Shown in pieces: positions 1 to 9,026 of a stretch of 64,000 nt of DNA (positions are counted from its first letter, which is position 1; each line of letters begins with the position of its first letter). Location of the stretch: positions 1 to 64,000 of the forward strand of contig NZ_JARGET010000016.1 of the NCBI RefSeq assembly GCF_029210485.1. Direction: 5' to 3'. Source of the DNA: Hoeflea sp. YIM 152468 (GTDB lineage: Bacteria; Pseudomonadota; Alphaproteobacteria; Rhizobiales; Rhizobiaceae). Under the pieces are notes generated by a model. That model was given only the letters and a program-made list of their open reading frames with translations. It made no database searches and was not told where the DNA came from. The position numbers and the translations under genes are program-made.

Positions 1-10
1 CCTGCCACCA

Positions 11-1501
11 GTGAATCAGTCCGCAATCCTCACCGCAAGCAATTTAATGGGTCCTGAGCCTAGGCAGGCCGTGTTTGCCGATATACTCGCGCAGCCCCTG
101 GTGTCCCACGTTAAGGGACCACGACTTGTGGCCGGAAAAGCTGCAACACGCAGCCTTGCGGCGGCATGGGCGAAGCGGTTTGGTGGCGCCGATCCAGGCG
201 TGGAAATTGTTGCCGGTCTCACCATGCCACGACCGCTCGAATCCGAACATATTCTGCTGATCGGCGGGACGGGCGCTGGCAAGACGACGGTCATGGAAAC
301 GATCATGGACGGCGCGATCAAACGCGGTGACCGGCTACTGGCGCTGGACGTGAAGGGCGGCGTAACCGCCCGTTTCCCTGTCGACGACTTTTGTCTGCTG
401 GCACTCGGCGATGGCCGCAGCAGCCGGTGGATGCTTGGTCTAGATATCGTCACGCCCGAAGACGCGGCCGAACTGGCAACAGAAATCATCCGGGAGACAA
501 ATGACCCCTCATGGTCTGCTGGTGCCCGGCAAGTGCTGACCGCGATCCTTGTACTCCTCCAGAGTGAAGCGGCCAAACGCGGAAAAGTATGGTCGTGGAC
601 ACAACTCGATCAGATCCTGTCGAAACCCGTCGCGGAGCTTTTCAGGTTTCTTCGTGAAAGCGATCCCGTTGCCGCCTCGCTGATCAATGTCGAGCAGGAT
701 CAAACACAGCGGCAGGCGATGTCCTTCTACTTCGTTCTGGCTGCCAATGCCGGGCAGATGGCAAAGGCCTTTGCGGCCATGGGCGGGTCTTCGCGAAATG
801 GAACAAAATCACCGGACGTCTCGATCCGGCGATGGGCTCGCGGAGCTGGCAGTGAAAATCTGATCCTGCGCCAGTCACGGCGGCAGCCGGAGCTTTCTGC
901 TGCGATGTCCCGGATTGTGTTGAAGATCGTAGCCGACAACGCCGGTTCGGTATCTTCCGCAGAAGACACAAATCCTCCTGCCACCTGGCTCTTCCTTGAC
1001 GAACTCCCACAACTGGGACGTTTGCCCGCTATACCCCGACTTGCTGCGATCGGTCGCTCCCTTGGCGTGAGGATCGTCGCTGCAATACAGTCTCCGGCAC
1101 AGCTCAAGGAAATCTATGGAGCGGATGGTGCGCAGCACCTGCTTGACAACCTGACGACAAAGATCGTCGGTCGGGTTGCAAGCGGCAGCACCGCAACGGA
1201 AATTTCCTCTTCATGGATCGGCAATCGCACGGTCGCATGGATGGAAGACGCAGGCCTGGGCGTGGGCGGAAAGCCACGGTTGGAGCGGAAGACACAGGAA
1301 ATCCCCGTCGTCGATCCGCAATTCCTTGCCAACGATCTCGGGCTTACCACTCGCTCTGGCAAAAGGCCATGTATCAGAGCACTCGTCATCGGTCATGGTG
1401 ATGTGGCAATGCTGACCTGGCCTGTCGGTCGCTGGAGCGTGCGGCGACCAGCAGATGCCCTGCGTCACGGACACGTCCGCGCGCAAAAGGAGCAAGATTG
1501 A
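11..1501 (+). CDS. Type IV secretion coupling protein (VirD4/TraD-like ATPase), possibly 5'-incomplete
   Basis: This is a DNA-translocating P-loop ATPase of the conjugative coupling protein family, which links the relaxase-DNA complex to the type IV channel. A Walker A motif GGTGAGKTT is at about residues 85-93 and a Walker B segment WLFLDELPQLGR at about 326-337, followed by the IQS motif typical of TraD/TraG ATPases (AAIQSPAQLKEIYG). The GTG start at position 11 is the first available. The frame is open to the window edge and no N-terminal membrane segments are visible, although VirD4-like proteins usually have two. The true start may therefore lie upstream of the window. It stands 433 bases before the relaxase gene on the same strand, supporting a conjugative role. 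Confidence 0.8.
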   Translation: MNQSAILTASNLMGPEPRQAVFADILAQPLVSHVKGPRLVAGKAATRSLAAAWAKRFGGADPGVEIVAGLTMPRPLESEHILLIGGTGAGKTTVMETIMDGAIKRGDRLLALDVKGGVTARFPVDDFCLLALGDGRSSRWMLGLDIVTPEDAAELATEIIRETNDPSWSAGARQVLTAILVLLQSEAAKRGKVWSWTQLDQILSKPVAELFRFLRESDPVAASLINVEQDQTQRQAMSFYFVLAANAGQMAKAFAAMGGSSRNGTKSPDVSIRRWARGAGSENLILRQSRRQPELSAAMSRIVLKIVADNAGSVSSAEDTNPPATWLFLDELPQLGRLPAIPRLAAIGRSLGVRIVAAIQSPAQLKEIYGADGAQHLLDNLTTKIVGRVASGSTATEISSSWIGNRTVAWMEDAGLGVGGKPRLERKTQEIPVVDPQFLANDLGLTTRSGKRPCIRALVIGHGDVAMLTWPVGRWSVRRPADALRHGHVRAQKEQD

Positions 1502-1934
1502 TCTGGCCATCCCCGCAAAGTGGCCATGGTCGTCGTCGATCCTGTGGGAAGGTAGCCGGGACGCTGAACCTGAATCGACGGCACGTCCGCTATGTGCGGG
1601 ATCGAGGCGAGCCCGGGCATTATAAAAGGGTATGAGCATATCGGAGCGTCGAGCATGGCGGTACTCCGCAAGGAGGACGACGCGGAAATTCGCGCATGTC
1701 GCGACCGGTTTAACCGGGTTGCCGCAGGAGCGTCAGCGAAGCGCCTTCCTGGGAAGGGACGCGGGACCGACAGCCCCCGGCAAGGCATACCGTTTTGAAC
1801 ACCGCGGCGCAATGGCTTTCGTTTTGTACCTTTAAAATAATGTAATAATATCAAATACTTAAAAGATATTTAGGTCGTTAGCCCAGCAGCTTTTTCAAGC
1901 CAGGCGACCATGGAGTCATCAAAGGAGATGAACC
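1502..1934. other. Non-coding gap between coupling protein and relaxase; candidate oriT region
   Basis: No convincing gene is seen in these 433 bases; the short open frames have no recognisable content. Two things stand out: a short perfect hairpin (CCTTCC at 1744-1749 with GGAAGG at 1752-1757), and an AT-rich stretch at about 1820-1875 that contrasts with the GC-rich surroundings. An intergenic AT-rich segment just upstream of a relaxase gene is a common position for oriT and for the relaxase promoter, but no nic sequence was recognised. A strong ribosome binding site (AAAGGAG) at the right end serves the relaxase. Confidence 0.35.
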
Positions 1935-4556
1935 ATGGTGGCAACCTGGGACCCCGCAGCAAGCGCGGAATACTATACGAAGCAGACTGCGTACTACGCG
2001 ACCGAAACAGGCGCTGAGCCGCGCGGCGAGTGGTATGCCCCGGCAGGCGATCATGGCCTTGTCGACGGCACCGTTGTAGAGGCGGATCTATTCGAGCGTC
2101 TGTTCTCCGGCAAGGATACCGCCGGACAATCTCTTGTCACGAATGGCGGCGGGCGAATTGACCGTGTTCCGGCTTTCGATGTGACGCTGTCTGCACCGCG
2201 GTCCGTTTCTTTGATGTGGGCGCTCGGGGATGCGGAGACGCGATCCGCCATCGAAACTGCGCATGCGGATGCCGTTCGCCAGACACTCCAGCTTATAGAA
2301 AAGGAAGCGGCGTTTGCCCGGCGCGGTCAGGGCGGTAGCCGGATCGAACGGATCGCCTTGTCGGCAGCACTCTTCCGGCATGGTGAAAGCAGGCCCGCAG
2401 AGCATGCTGATGGCTTCACCTTTGCCGATCCGAACCTCCACACCCATTGCGTGATTCTCAACCTTGCGACGCGGTCGGACAAAACGATCGGAGCACTGCA
2501 TTCAACTGTCTTGCGCGACTGGAAGATGGCCGCGGGGGCCACCTATCACGCAGCTCTCGCAGCAGGCGTGATGAAGGCGGGGCTTGAGATTGACCGCATT
2601 GGGTCGAACGGCGTCTTCGAGATTGCAGGCGTGGCTGAAGAAGCGATTACCTATTTCTCTGCCCGACGTCAGGAAATCCTGGAAGAGCTGCAGGTGGCAG
2701 GTGGGAGCACTGAATGGTCGGCTGCTCTTGCTGCAATGATTGCGCGGTCAAGCCGCAAGGCGAAGGACAAGGACGCCGCTGACCGGGAACTGGCCTGGCG
2801 AGATGCGGCTAGCCGTATCGGTTTTGCGGCAGAGGCTGACATTGAAAACCACCGCCGCTCCTTTGAAAATGCAGATCGAAAGAACGAAGCTGTTACCAAA
2901 CGGCTGGCAGCCATTCCCGCGAAGCTCACCGAAACCAAAAGTGTTTTTGAGCGCCGCGATGTTGTGCGTGCCGTAGCAGAAGCCCTTGTCGGATCTGGCC
3001 GCGGGGCTGAGCGCATTGAAGCAGAGGTGTCCAGCCTGCTGGAGACAGCTCAGGTCGTGGAACTTGGCCGCGACCGGATTGGCCTTCCACGTTATTCGAC
3101 GCCGGAGATGATCCGGATCGAGCGCGAAGTGGTCGAGATGGCAGCTCGTATGGCGAAATCCCCCGGCTTCCAGATCGATAGCGAACGCCTTGTTGCCGAC
3201 TGTCGCAAGCGCTGGCTGAGCGAAGAACAGCAGATTGCAGTCACATATGCGACCGGCGAAACGGGGATCGTGGCGATAGAGGGAGCGCCCGGGACCGGCA
3301 AGACGACCTTGCTTGCTCCTGCCGTATCAGCATGGAAGGCAGCCGGCTTCCGTGTGGTTGGCGCTGCGACTGCATGGAAAGTCGCAACGGCCCTTCGCGA
3401 CGATCTCGATATTGAGGCGCGAGCCACAGCCTCCTGGCTTGCCAGGTCAGGACATGGACAGCTGTTCCTCGACGCAAAATCTGTGCTCATCGTCGATGAA
3501 GCGGGACTCTTGTCTTCAAGGGAGATGCACGGGCTGCTGACTGCGGCCCGTGATGCAGGGGCGAAAGTGCTTCTTGCCGGCGATCGCGGCCAGCTGCAGG
3601 CGATCGGCGCCGGTTCGGGCTTGAGGGTTGTTGCCGAAGCGATCGAGGCTGTGCGTGTTCAAACCATTGTTCGGCAACGCGAGGCCTGGGCGCGCGATGC
3701 CATGGCAGCCTTTGGTCGCGGTGAGGCTGACAAAGCACTTGCCGCGTTTGCCGAGCGAAACCTGTTGCTTGAAGCGGATGGTGAGAAGGCAGCTGTCAAG
3801 GCTGTGGTTGATCGTGTCGACCAATACCTCGGGTCGTCAAGGCCGAACTCCTTCCTGATCGTCGCGAAAACCAATACCGAAGTGGCCGCGATCAGCAGAG
3901 AGGTCCGTACACGCCTTCGCGAAAAACAGATCATCCGGGGCGAGGACATCGCGATCGATGCCGTTACCCCGTCCCGACATGCAAGCCGTATCGACATCGC
4001 CGCAGGCGACCAAATTCGCTTTCTGGTCCGCAATGACAGGATCGGCGTGATCAACGGCACAGTCGGCCGGGTGATTGCCGTGGAGCCTTTTGATCGCGGC
4101 ACGGACAAAACACCCCGCAAGCACGCAATCCTCACAGCAAGGATCGGTGACAGGATCGTCCAGTTCAACAGCTCCGAGCTTGCAGACGAGCAGGGCCGCA
4201 CGAAATTTGCGCTTGCCTATGCCTCGACAATCTACGGTGCCCAGGGTGCGACCGTCGAGCAAGCCGTTGTTCTCGTCAATCCTGCCTTCGACCGGCATGA
4301 CATCTATGTCGCAGCAAGCCGCGCCAGGGGCGAAACCGCTCTGGTCGTGGATCGTCGCCGGATCGATCGGGAGATGGCAGCGGCAGGTTTGAACCCGTCT
4401 GAGCCGGACCAGGATAGCCGCAGGCGTTGGCTCGGCGAGCGCATGGCAATCGCGCATATCAAGCAGACAACACTCGACTATCTGCCGACCGGACGCGATG
4501 CGCCCGAGCCAGAGCCCGTCCGAAGCAGGACCTGGGAGACTGGCCATGCGTTCTGA
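1935..4556 (+). CDS. MobF/TrwC-family conjugative relaxase-helicase
   Basis: The N-terminal domain is a TrwC/TraI relaxase. It has paired tyrosines at residues 13-14 and 20-21, matching the catalytic YY arrangement of MobF enzymes, and a metal-binding histidine motif (NLHTHC) near residues 166-172. The C-terminal half is a superfamily 1 helicase with Walker A GAPGTGKTT near residue 450, Walker B VLIVDEAG near 517, and a UvrD-like C-terminal region. It would nick oriT, stay bound to the 5' end and unwind the transferred strand. The ATG at 1935 is preceded by a clear AAAGGAG site. At 873 residues it is within the usual range for the family. The stop overlaps the next small gene by 11 bases, indicating translational linkage. 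Confidence 0.9.
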   Translation: MVATWDPAASAEYYTKQTAYYATETGAEPRGEWYAPAGDHGLVDGTVVEADLFERLFSGKDTAGQSLVTNGGGRIDRVPAFDVTLSAPRSVSLMWALGDAETRSAIETAHADAVRQTLQLIEKEAAFARRGQGGSRIERIALSAALFRHGESRPAEHADGFTFADPNLHTHCVILNLATRSDKTIGALHSTVLRDWKMAAGATYHAALAAGVMKAGLEIDRIGSNGVFEIAGVAEEAITYFSARRQEILEELQVAGGSTEWSAALAAMIARSSRKAKDKDAADRELAWRDAASRIGFAAEADIENHRRSFENADRKNEAVTKRLAAIPAKLTETKSVFERRDVVRAVAEALVGSGRGAERIEAEVSSLLETAQVVELGRDRIGLPRYSTPEMIRIEREVVEMAARMAKSPGFQIDSERLVADCRKRWLSEEQQIAVTYATGETGIVAIEGAPGTGKTTLLAPAVSAWKAAGFRVVGAATAWKVATALRDDLDIEARATASWLARSGHGQLFLDAKSVLIVDEAGLLSSREMHGLLTAARDAGAKVLLAGDRGQLQAIGAGSGLRVVAEAIEAVRVQTIVRQREAWARDAMAAFGRGEADKALAAFAERNLLLEADGEKAAVKAVVDRVDQYLGSSRPNSFLIVAKTNTEVAAISREVRTRLREKQIIRGEDIAIDAVTPSRHASRIDIAAGDQIRFLVRNDRIGVINGTVGRVIAVEPFDRGTDKTPRKHAILTARIGDRIVQFNSSELADEQGRTKFALAYASTIYGAQGATVEQAVVLVNPAFDRHDIYVAASRARGETALVVDRRRIDREMAAAGLNPSEPDQDSRRRWLGERMAIAHIKQTTLDYLPTGRDAPEPEPVRSRTWETGHAF

Positions 4557-4788
4557 TGCCGTCTCTCAGGATCGTCCCGTGCTTCGCTATCGCCCCGGCA
4601 TTCCAGTGCCGGAGCGGCGCAGAAAAGCAAGATCGCGCCGAAAGAATGGCTCTGAGCGGACCGTGCCGGACCTCGTCCTCGATATGCCCGAACGCCCGCG
4701 CGTGTCTACCGACGAGCTCGCGGTGATCGAAACCTATCTCGCTGATCAGATCAGCGAGTTGCTTACCCGGTGCTCGTCAAGGTCATGA
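4546..4788 (+). CDS. Small protein of unknown function downstream of the relaxase
   Basis: An 80-residue open frame starts with ATG inside the last codons of the relaxase gene and is preceded by GGGAG about eight bases upstream. The protein has a very basic patch in its first half (PERRRKARSRRKNG), then a predicted helical tail (STDELAVIETYLADQISELL). No family was recognised. Its position, overlap and RBS suggest it is translated with the relaxase and may be an accessory DNA-binding or partner protein of the element; this is inference from context only. Confidence 0.55.
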   Translation: MRSDAVSQDRPVLRYRPGIPVPERRRKARSRRKNGSERTVPDLVLDMPERPRVSTDELAVIETYLADQISELLTRCSSRS

Positions 4789-4840
4789 CGGGCAGCGAAT
4801 CCTCACCCATTCCCCAATTACCCATAAAGGAAGCCAACTC

Positions 4841-5419
4841 ATGAATATGCATCTCAATCCCACCGCGATTTCGACGGCAAGAACCTATGGTTCCGATAAG
4901 CCGTCAGATGAAGCGCTTACAAACTGGCCGCTGCGCAGCATCGTCAACGATACGAAGACGCGCCCCTTCTGTGGTCCGACGGCTGTTGCCGCCATCACGC
5001 GTCAGCCGATCTCGATTGTAAAGGATGCCTTTCGGCTTGCCCGGTTTGGAAAGCGCTGGATTGAATTCGATCGCTCACCCGCAATCATGGGCGTCACACT
5101 GGCTGAAACCTACCATGTCATGAACACCTTCGGGTTCGGGGGAGGCTGGGAATCCTTTGATCGGGCTCCGAGCCTTGCCGCATGGCTCGAAACCCGAACC
5201 GGCATTGCGCGCACTCATCCTGTCATTGTCCATGTTACTGGCCATCTGGTGGCCGTACGCGGCTATGAGTTCTGCGACACCTTCTCAAAGGGCCTGGTGG
5301 TCGATGCGGATGAAGCTCCCGGCCGGCGCAAGAAGGTAAAGGACGTCTTTGTCGTGACCGGCAGGACCCCGCGTGCAGCCCATATCCCGTCAAAGAGCGG
5401 CAGGATGGTGGAGCCATGA
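4841..5419 (+). CDS. Putative papain/C39-like cysteine peptidase of the mobile element
   Basis: This 192-residue protein begins behind a good AAAGGAAG site. It has an FCGPTAVAAI motif with cysteine at residue 44, which resembles the nucleophile segment of C39-like and papain-fold peptidases (CGPTxxA). A later VTGHLVAVRG segment has histidine at 135 in the context usual for the second catalytic residue, followed by an acidic segment (VVDADEA). There is no signal peptide or membrane segment, so it should act in the cytoplasm or travel with the conjugation apparatus. It lies between relaxase and recombinase genes. The peptidase assignment rests on motif pattern only; it could be a non-catalytic relative. 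The substrate is unknown. Confidence 0.6.
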   Translation: MNMHLNPTAISTARTYGSDKPSDEALTNWPLRSIVNDTKTRPFCGPTAVAAITRQPISIVKDAFRLARFGKRWIEFDRSPAIMGVTLAETYHVMNTFGFGGGWESFDRAPSLAAWLETRTGIARTHPVIVHVTGHLVAVRGYEFCDTFSKGLVVDADEAPGRRKKVKDVFVVTGRTPRAAHIPSKSGRMVEP

Positions 5420-5501
5420 GCGGGCTCACTAAAGTGCCGGACATCTTCTGTGTTTGGCGGTATCCCTTGAACGGGCAACGACAATCCGGAGACATCAGAT
5501 C

Positions 5502-7166
5502 ATGAACAAATCAATCAGAGGCAAAAACGTTGAGATAGATCTCGCTCCCACATTGCGTGTCGCTGCCTACCTGCGAGTGTCGACCGGACGCCAGGCGGAT
5601 TCTGATCTGTCGATCCCGGACCAGAGAAAACAGATCTCCGGATTCTGCACATCGAAAGTCTGGCAGATTGTCGAGGAGTTCGTTGAATCCGGCGCCTCTG
5701 CGACAGATGACACCCGGCCCGAATTCCAGAGAATGATCGAACGCGCAACGGACGGCGATCACCCTTTTGATGTCATCGTCGTCCATTCATATTCACGGTT
5801 CTTCCGTGACAGCTTTCAACTTGAGTTCTATCTTAGACGTCTCGCGAAGGCTGGCGTCCGACTTGTGTCAATTACGCAAGAACTCAATGACGATCCGGCC
5901 CAGGTCATGATGCGCCAGGTGATCGCGCTCTTTGACGAGTACCAGAGCAAAGAGAACGCAAAGCACGTTTTGCGCGCCATGAAAGAGAATGCCCGCCAAG
6001 GCTTCCACAACGGGTCACCGGTTCCTCTGGGCTACAGGGCGGTTGAAGTGGAACGTCGCGGAACCAAGATCAAAAAGAAACTTGAAATTGACCCCGTGGA
6101 TGCCGAAACTATCCGGTATATTTACAAGCTCTATTTGTATGGCGATGGCAAATCCGGCCCGCTTGGCATCAAGGAAATCGTCAAGCGTCTGAACGGCGAA
6201 GGATACCGAACCAAACGCAATTCGAGATTTGGCGTTGGCACCTTGCACGCCATCCTGACCAACCGCGTCTATATCGGCGAATGGGTCTTCAATCGACGGG
6301 ATTCCAAGACTTTCAAAGACAAGCCGGTTACTGAACATATCATGGTGCCGGTGCCAGCCATCATCGAGCGGTCGGAATTTGATAATGTTCAACAGACACT
6401 CCGTCAGCGCAATCCGCGTGTGACGCCACCCCGAGTCACGACAGGACCGATCCTCCTGACCGGTCTTGCAATCTGCGCGACCTGTGGCGGCGGGATGACG
6501 TTGAGGACAGGAACTTCGCGCTCCGGAAAGATACACCGCTACTACACCTGTTCAAATGCGGCGCGGGCGGGCAAATCTGCATGCAAGGGACGCTCAATCA
6601 GGATGGATACCCTCGACACGCTTGTCGTCGAAAACCTATCGGAACGGCTGTTCACCTCGGAACGCCTCGCCGACATACTGTCAGCGATTTCTGCAAATCG
6701 TGCTGCCAAGTCCGCGGAAGTCGATCAACGCGTGATCCGTTTGCAGAGCGAACTCACTGACACGGAAACCCGACTGAAACGGATCTACTCGATGGTCGAG
6801 GACGGCAGCGCGGAAATGGACGACATTCTTCATGAACGCATCACTTCACTCAAGCTTGACCGTGATCGCCTGATGACCTCACTTGAACGGATAAGAACCC
6901 ATGCAGTCCCGGCTACCGATATTCCGCCAGCCGTAATCGAGGAGTTCGGGCGCATGATGCGCGAAAACATATCGACCGGCGAAATCCCCTTCAGGAAAGC
7001 CTACCTCAAATCCGTTGTCGACCAGGTGATTGTCGACGACAAACAGATAAGGATCATCGGTTCAAAACGCACCATTGAAAGCGCAGTATTCGGCGGCAAA
7101 AAATTTTCCCATGGTGTTCGCAGTTTTGAACGGAAGTGGCGCGCCCGAAAGGATTCGAACCTCTGA
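5502..7166 (+). CDS. Large serine recombinase (site-specific integrase)
   Basis: The 554-residue protein has the resolvase/invertase catalytic domain at its N-terminus (AAYLRVSTGRQADSD, nucleophile Ser27), a recombinase domain near residues 170-300, a zinc ribbon (CATCGGGM, later YYTC and SACKG) near 325-365, and a coiled-coil around 400-470. This is the architecture of phage- and ICE-type large serine integrases. The ATG at 5502 has GGAG upstream; an earlier in-frame start at 5454 lacks a site. The last ten codons, ending in the residues KDSNL, are read through the 3' half of the tRNA-Arg gene on the other strand, and the stop is supplied by the tRNA T-arm. This places the integrase at the element edge. 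Serine integrases using a tRNA target are less usual than tyrosine integrases. Confidence 0.9.
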   Translation: MNKSIRGKNVEIDLAPTLRVAAYLRVSTGRQADSDLSIPDQRKQISGFCTSKVWQIVEEFVESGASATDDTRPEFQRMIERATDGDHPFDVIVVHSYSRFFRDSFQLEFYLRRLAKAGVRLVSITQELNDDPAQVMMRQVIALFDEYQSKENAKHVLRAMKENARQGFHNGSPVPLGYRAVEVERRGTKIKKKLEIDPVDAETIRYIYKLYLYGDGKSGPLGIKEIVKRLNGEGYRTKRNSRFGVGTLHAILTNRVYIGEWVFNRRDSKTFKDKPVTEHIMVPVPAIIERSEFDNVQQTLRQRNPRVTPPRVTTGPILLTGLAICATCGGGMTLRTGTSRSGKIHRYYTCSNAARAGKSACKGRSIRMDTLDTLVVENLSERLFTSERLADILSAISANRAAKSAEVDQRVIRLQSELTDTETRLKRIYSMVEDGSAEMDDILHERITSLKLDRDRLMTSLERIRTHAVPATDIPPAVIEEFGRMMRENISTGEIPFRKAYLKSVVDQVIVDDKQIRIIGSKRTIESAVFGGKKFSHGVRSFERKWRARKDSNL

Positions 7167-7213
7167 CCCCCAGATTCGTAGTCTGGTGCTCTATCCAGCT
7201 GAGCTACGGGCGC
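7137..7213 (-). tRNA. tRNA-Arg (anticodon ACG), likely att site of the element
   Basis: The minus strand folds into a complete cloverleaf: acceptor stem GCGCCCG/CGGGCGC without mismatch, D-arm GCTC/GAGC, anticodon stem CCAGA/TCTGG with loop CTACGAA giving anticodon ACG, and T-arm with TTCGAAT loop. Discriminator G is followed by an encoded CCA (7139-7137). The 5' end faces chromosomal genes; the 3' end faces the recombinase gene, which overlaps it by 30 bases. This polarity fits integration into the tRNA 3' end with reconstitution of the gene by element-borne sequence. Confidence 0.95.
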
Positions 7214-7532
7214 GCATCGCAGGCGTCAACCGCTTGCGAGGCGTGTCCTAAAACGGACTGCCGGGGAATGCAAGCGGAATTGGCGAAAAAAACGCTGGTT
7301 GCAGATTTGTCCGTCCCTTATGGGCTCCTGGCATCTTCAACCTGTCGCCGGGCTGTCAGTTGGCCGCTGCTCCTGGCTCCGGCGGCGTTGCCGGTGCGCC
7401 TAGTCACCGTGAGGCACTCGAGCCCCGGGTGAAGAGCCTGCCAAGGGCAGGAAGGCACTGCCGGGACCTGCAGCACTGCATGCTGGTGCAACCGTTGGCG
7501 CCAGCCATTGGACGCGCGGCGCTGCGGGGACG
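7214..7532. other. Non-coding gap between tRNA-Arg and the sensor kinase gene
   Basis: These 319 bases hold no supported gene. The part next to the tRNA must contain the tRNA promoter reading leftward, though no clear boxes were picked out. The rest is the downstream region of the minus-strand kinase gene; no strong terminator hairpin followed by a T-run was seen. Confidence 0.4.
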
Positions 7533-9002
7533 TCAGGCGCGGGCCCTGAACTTGTCCAGCGGCACCGGCTGGTCAGGCAGTTCGATGCGGAAGACCGCAC
7601 CCTGGCTCGCCGATTCGTCGAGCGCGATCGATCCGCCATGGGCGATGACAAGTTCGCGGGCGATCGCCAGACCAAGCCCGGTGCCGCCTGAGCGGGCCGA
7701 ACCGCGAAATGGCTGAAACAGGTTCTCACGCGCCTTGGCCGGAAGTCCCGGGCCGGTGTCGGCAACGCGGATTTCAACCACCGTGCCCAAACGGCGGGCG
7801 GACAGGGTGACGCGGCGCACGATTGCGCCGTCATCTCCGGTATCAGCCGCAAGCGCCTGCACCGCATTGCGCACCAGATTGTAGATGACCCGGAACATCT
7901 GCTCGCTGTCCGCCTCGATCTCGATATGCTCTTCCATGTCCAGCACAATGGTGACATCGGCGCGGGACTCCTCGATGACGACCTCGCGGACTTCGGCCGA
8001 CAGAGCAGCGAGATTGATGAAGCGGCGGCGTGGGGCTGCCTCGCGCGCCTTGCCATAGGCGAGCACTTCACTGGAATAGCCGACAGCCCGGTCAATGGTC
8101 CGCAAGAGCTTGGGCGCGAAGCGCTTGACCAGCGGATCGTCAATCATCGCCAGCCGGTCAGACATCAATTGGGCCGAGGTCAGGATATTGCGCATGTCGT
8201 GGTTGATCTTGGAGACAGCGAGGCCGAGATCGGCCAGATGCCGCTGTTCCTTGAGTGTCTGCTGCAACCGGGTCTGCATTGCCGCAAGATGCCCCTCGGC
8301 CAAGGTCAATTCATCAACCATAGGGCCTGGCACGATGATGTTCTTCGGGTTCTCCGGATCCTTCGAGAAAGCCTGCATGTTGTCCGTGACCCGTTGCACC
8401 GGTCGCAGCAACAGCCGGTTGATGGAGAGGAACAGCAGACCTGCGGTGATAACCGAGATCAGCACCGACAACAAAAACACGTTGCGGCCGTAAATCAGCA
8501 TCGCGTGGCGCAGTTGCCTGTCTTCGATAACCAGATCGATCTGCATGTCTGGATCGCCACCGACCGGGCCATAGACGCGGATCACCCTGTCGCCCCCGAA
8601 AACAATGGTGTCAAAGGCATCGATGATGGCCCGCAGCGGGGTGACGGAGGAGAGATCGTACTGATGGGTGACAAGCGGCGGCATGTCGGCACTGGCGATC
8701 ATCCGCGATGTGCCGTCCTTGCGCAGCACGATGGCCTTGGTGCCGGTGGCCATCAAGGTGTCATTCTGGATGGACTGTGGAAGCTCCATGACATTGACGC
8801 CATCGACCACGACGGCCGCCGCCGCCGCCGTGTTGAGGCGATTTTCAAGCAACCGCAACCGTGTGTTGGCGACCGAAGGCACGAAAATCAGCACTTCGGC
8901 GATCATCACGAACAGGATGGTCAGCCACAACAGCTTGGAGGAAAGACTGCTCGCCCGCGGCCTCCACCAGGGAATTTTGCTCTCAGTTTGCGCATCCGCC
9001 AT
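7533..9002 (-). CDS. Membrane sensor histidine kinase (orphan)
   Basis: The 489-residue protein has a transmembrane helix at about residues 25-48, a periplasmic sensor region, a second transmembrane helix near 175-197, a HAMP-like linker, a dimerisation/phosphoacceptor helix with histidine in KINHDMRNIL near residue 267, an N-box (NLVRNAVQAL), and ATP-lid glycine motifs (VADTGPGLP and GGTGLGLAIA). It would autophosphorylate in response to an envelope signal. The H-box is of the HDMRN type rather than HELRTP. No response regulator gene is adjacent. It starts 24 bases after the stop of the flavoprotein gene, so it is probably the last gene of that operon. Confidence 0.85.
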   Translation of the reverse strand: MADAQTESKIPWWRPRASSLSSKLLWLTILFVMIAEVLIFVPSVANTRLRLLENRLNTAAAAAVVVDGVNVMELPQSIQNDTLMATGTKAIVLRKDGTSRMIASADMPPLVTHQYDLSSVTPLRAIIDAFDTIVFGGDRVIRVYGPVGGDPDMQIDLVIEDRQLRHAMLIYGRNVFLLSVLISVITAGLLFLSINRLLLRPVQRVTDNMQAFSKDPENPKNIIVPGPMVDELTLAEGHLAAMQTRLQQTLKEQRHLADLGLAVSKINHDMRNILTSAQLMSDRLAMIDDPLVKRFAPKLLRTIDRAVGYSSEVLAYGKAREAAPRRRFINLAALSAEVREVVIEESRADVTIVLDMEEHIEIEADSEQMFRVIYNLVRNAVQALAADTGDDGAIVRRVTLSARRLGTVVEIRVADTGPGLPAKARENLFQPFRGSARSGGTGLGLAIARELVIAHGGSIALDESASQGAVFRIELPDQPVPLDKFRARA

Positions 9003-9026
9003 GGTCCACCCTTCCCGGCTCGGTCA

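Larger units (their letters stand above)
1..7166 (+). mobile_element. Right end of an integrative mobilizable/conjugative element at tRNA-Arg
   Basis: Five consecutive + strand genes encode conjugation and integration functions: coupling ATPase, MobF-type relaxase, two accessory proteins and a large serine recombinase. The recombinase gene runs into the 3' end of a tRNA-Arg gene on the opposite strand, the usual layout of an element integrated at a tRNA. To the right of the tRNA the genes are ordinary chromosomal ones. The left end and the other attachment copy lie outside the window. No mating-pair formation genes are visible here, so whether it is self-transmissible cannot be decided. Confidence 0.8.

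Noticed and set aside
7136-7432. Open frame beginning MARPKGFEPLTPRF across the tRNA
   Set aside because: It is the antisense translation of tRNA-Arg, a well-known source of false proteins, followed by non-coding sequence.
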